From: Acholeplasmataceae bacterium
GTDB lineage: Bacteria > Bacillota_I > Bacilli_A > Acholeplasmatales > Acholeplasmataceae
Length of the DNA stretch: 7,099 nt
Reading direction: 5' to 3'
Assembly: GCA_023230825.1 (NCBI GenBank)
Contig: JALNWO010000084.1
Span: 1 to 7,099 of the forward strand
A model generated the notes under the pieces. It saw nothing but the letters and a program-made list of their open reading frames with translations. It was not told where the DNA came from and did no database searches. A program made the translations under genes and the position numbers. This document shows positions 5,543 through 7,099 of the stretch, piece by piece. How positions within the stretch are numbered: position 1 is the first letter of the stretch; every line of letters starts with the position of its first letter.

Positions 5543-6529
5543 CTATTCAGATGCGGGCGGATAAGTACCATCTTTCCTCCCTACGATAGCGCCCCTTAAA
5601 GCACCTTCCATACCAAAGAAAAGTACCGGGGCAGGATACATGGAAAAATCCGCGGTATCAATCAACCCGTTCAAACTCCGAAGCTGGTCAATATCATACC
5701 ACCCTTGGGGATAAAGTTCTTCAACCTCTTGCGTCGCACCCTCTTGATCAACCAAACTTGTGGTTACTCCACCTTTGGCAAACCAAACGTCACGAGTTTT
5801 GTCAGCAAATGGGGCGATTAGGTCCAGGGATTGAAAGAGTTGTTCGGGAAAAGGTTCTTGGGTCGATTCCCTATTTAATACTCTGTTTAGGTCGGGCCAT
5901 TCCTGAGTAACCACATGGGTCTTGAGCCACCTATCTTCACCATAATGGAACGTGATTGAATTATCAGTATCAGTTTGAATCGCTATGGGGTCCAAGCCTA
6001 TTCGGATCAGCTCATTTACTGCCGCATGACTTATGCAAATTCTACCGGGAGTCTGTATGCCTATCCAATATTGAACCAAGATTATGTTATTGGTGGCATA
6101 TAGGCATCCATCTTGAATCAGAATGGACCGAGCCCATGGGCGGCTGGCGTCTTCGGCTATAAGCGGTTCCAGGGCTTTTAGGGCGGCAATAAGTCCGGTA
6201 AGGTCAGCGTCATTTCTAACCCCCGTAGGGACAGCATCTGGAAATTCTTCAGGTGAGCATTCTACGTGAACTCTAAATTTCCCGGACTTCACCGTTAGGC
6301 GGCCGGCCGGAGTCAATGCAAGGTGAACGGTATCTTCACAGGCTTGGATGGCCCGAACGAATGGCTCGGCTTTGGGCTGGCAATCTAGATTCAAAGGGAT
6401 CGGAGAACATAGGGTTATGGCCCCGTTATAGCCCTTTACGAGCCCTTCCCTGATAGAGAAATGGGTTAGGATGGGGATGGGGCTTTTCTTTGCTACGGCC
6501 CCCCGTACAAATTTAAGTGCTTCGAGCAT
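5543..6529 (-). CDS. DnaN-like beta sliding clamp
   Basis: The protein has 328 residues, slightly shorter than bacterial DnaN (366 in E. coli). The N-terminus LKFVRGAVAKKSPIPILTHF matches the start of a clamp domain, where a helix is followed by a P-I-L turn. The segment LTVKSGKFRVHVECSPEEFP has the expected strand pattern with the EFP that closes domain 1. In the middle, GCLYATNNIILVQYWIG occupies the position of the ATDGHRLA-type segment of DnaN, and THVVTQEWPDLNRVL fits the end of domain 2. The C-terminus PVLFFGMEGALRGAIVG resembles the last strands. A dimeric ring would hold the phage polymerase on DNA. It sits directly before the polymerase gene (2-nt gap) and 1 nt after the HTH gene, without a good ribosome site, so translational coupling is likely. 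Similarity is remote; the identification rests on fold-level pattern and context. Confidence 0.75.
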   Translation of the reverse strand: MLEALKFVRGAVAKKSPIPILTHFSIREGLVKGYNGAITLCSPIPLNLDCQPKAEPFVRAIQACEDTVHLALTPAGRLTVKSGKFRVHVECSPEEFPDAVPTGVRNDADLTGLIAALKALEPLIAEDASRPWARSILIQDGCLYATNNIILVQYWIGIQTPGRICISHAAVNELIRIGLDPIAIQTDTDNSITFHYGEDRWLKTHVVTQEWPDLNRVLNRESTQEPFPEQLFQSLDLIAPFADKTRDVWFAKGGVTTSLVDQEGATQEVEELYPQGWYDIDQLRSLNGLIDTADFSMYPAPVLFFGMEGALRGAIVGRKDGTYPPASE

Positions 6530-6530
6530 A

Positions 6531-7099
6531 TTATTTTATAGACCGGTTGTAATGATCCCTGGCGGTGGTTTTCGGAATACCCACTTGCTCACTTATACTG
6601 TCCCATGTAGCCCCTTTCTCGCGGAGTCTGAGTACTTCCAATATTTGGTCTGCGGACGGAGTTCGCCTTTTTTCACCAATCATAATTCTTTCCCCCAGGA
6701 GGCGGGCCATATTTGAATCAGTATATCCTGCTTTCGCCAAATCCTTTAATCGTTTACTACGATATTTGGCCAATAATCTAGCTCGGGTGCGCATCATTTT
6801 TTCGTATGATGCTTCATACTTGATTGGGTCATTCAGTACCCGCCGCCTAAAATCTTTGGCAATCGCCGACTTAGAACGGGGTGGGGGCTTGGGGCGACTT
6901 TTATGTTCACCCAAAGCCCATTGGGCTCTAGGAAAACTTCGCTGTCCAATTACTTCCTCCCGTGTCCATTTGGCTATATAGACCAGACCTTCCTTTTCCA
7001 AGTGGTCCAAATAAATTTTTACGGTTCTTTCCACCACATATAGTTCGGCCGCTATTTCTGGTGGGGTTAGAAATGGCTTCTTGGCAAGCAAATCCAGTA
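6531..7099 (-). CDS. DNA-binding-like protein with two HTH-like segments (N-terminus outside window)
   Basis: About 188 residues are visible and the frame stays open to the window's edge. A TTG at 7091 could be called as a start, but upstream codons (LD) continue the same helix, so I treat the gene as truncated. The visible N-terminal 50 residues form a winged helix-turn-helix of the MarR/ArsR type: LTPPEIAAELYVVERTVKIY, then LDHLEKEGLVYIAKW. A Pro/Lys/Arg-rich linker (HKSRPKPPPRSK) leads to a long basic helical part rich in R and K. The last 40 residues hold a second HTH-like unit: ILEVLRLREKGATWDSISEQ, then VGIPKTTARDHYNRS. Two DNA-binding-like ends suggest a transcription regulator or origin-binding protein. 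Being first in the visible replication operon and coupled to the clamp gene (1-nt gap), it may control the operon or help initiate replication; this is inference. Confidence 0.7.
   Translation of the reverse strand, partial: LDLLAKKPFLTPPEIAAELYVVERTVKIYLDHLEKEGLVYIAKWTREEVIGQRSFPRAQWALGEHKSRPKPPPRSKSAIAKDFRRRVLNDPIKYEASYEKMMRTRARLLAKYRSKRLKDLAKAGYTDSNMARLLGERIMIGEKRRTPSADQILEVLRLREKGATWDSISEQVGIPKTTARDHYNRSIK

Noticed and set aside
6565..6981. 138-aa open frame on the + strand opposite the HTH gene
   Set aside because: The - strand frame encodes clear HTH patterns and is coupled to the clamp gene; the + strand frame is a shadow.
1..7099. tRNA, rRNA or insertion sequence
   Set aside because: I saw no tRNA-like cloverleaf ends, rRNA sequence, transposase or terminal inverted repeats on reading both strands; a covariance-model scan was not possible here.

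Overview
The window looks like part of a tailed double-stranded DNA bacteriophage genome, or a prophage segment. It pairs tail-fibre genes on the + strand with a compact DNA-replication cluster on the - strand. No integrase, terminase, capsid gene, tRNA or CRISPR array is visible. Host and phage genus cannot be fixed from sequence alone. Classical Shine-Dalgarno (SD) sites, a consensus sigma-70-type promoter and fibre motifs of the kind common in phages of Gram-negative bacteria suggest a proteobacterial host. Both outermost genes run off the window.

Left arm (1-2064, + strand). Three genes lie head to tail: the C-terminal part of a tail fibre, a glycine-rich tail-tip protein that starts on an ATGA overlap, and a small tail-fibre-assembly/chaperone-like protein. 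A rho-independent terminator follows at about 2038-2064. This looks like a receptor-binding (host-range) cassette at the end of a late transcript.

Right arm (7099-2047, - strand, read right to left). The order is a DNA-binding-like protein with two helix-turn-helix-like segments, a DnaN-like sliding clamp, a compact family-B DNA polymerase with a 3'-5' exonuclease domain, a MazG-type nucleotide pyrophosphohydrolase, two small unrecognised beta-rich proteins, then (behind their own promoter) a 74-aa acidic protein and an overlapping 88-aa protein with a signal peptide. Spacing is 1 to 18 nt or slightly overlapping from the HTH gene to the 76-aa gene, consistent with one polycistronic, partly translationally coupled operon. 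Clamp and polymerase would form a phage-specific replicase, and the MazG-like enzyme could adjust the nucleotide pool.

The most interesting feature is the 67-nt gap at 2462-2528. It holds a near-perfect promoter (TTGACT, 17 bp, TATAAT, - strand) overlaid by a perfect 10-bp inverted repeat. The downstream arm of the repeat contains the ribosome binding site of the next gene. Readthrough mRNA from the replication operon would carry both arms and could hide the site. mRNA started at the local promoter would lack the upstream arm and leave it open. This resembles the logic known for the T4 lysozyme gene e.
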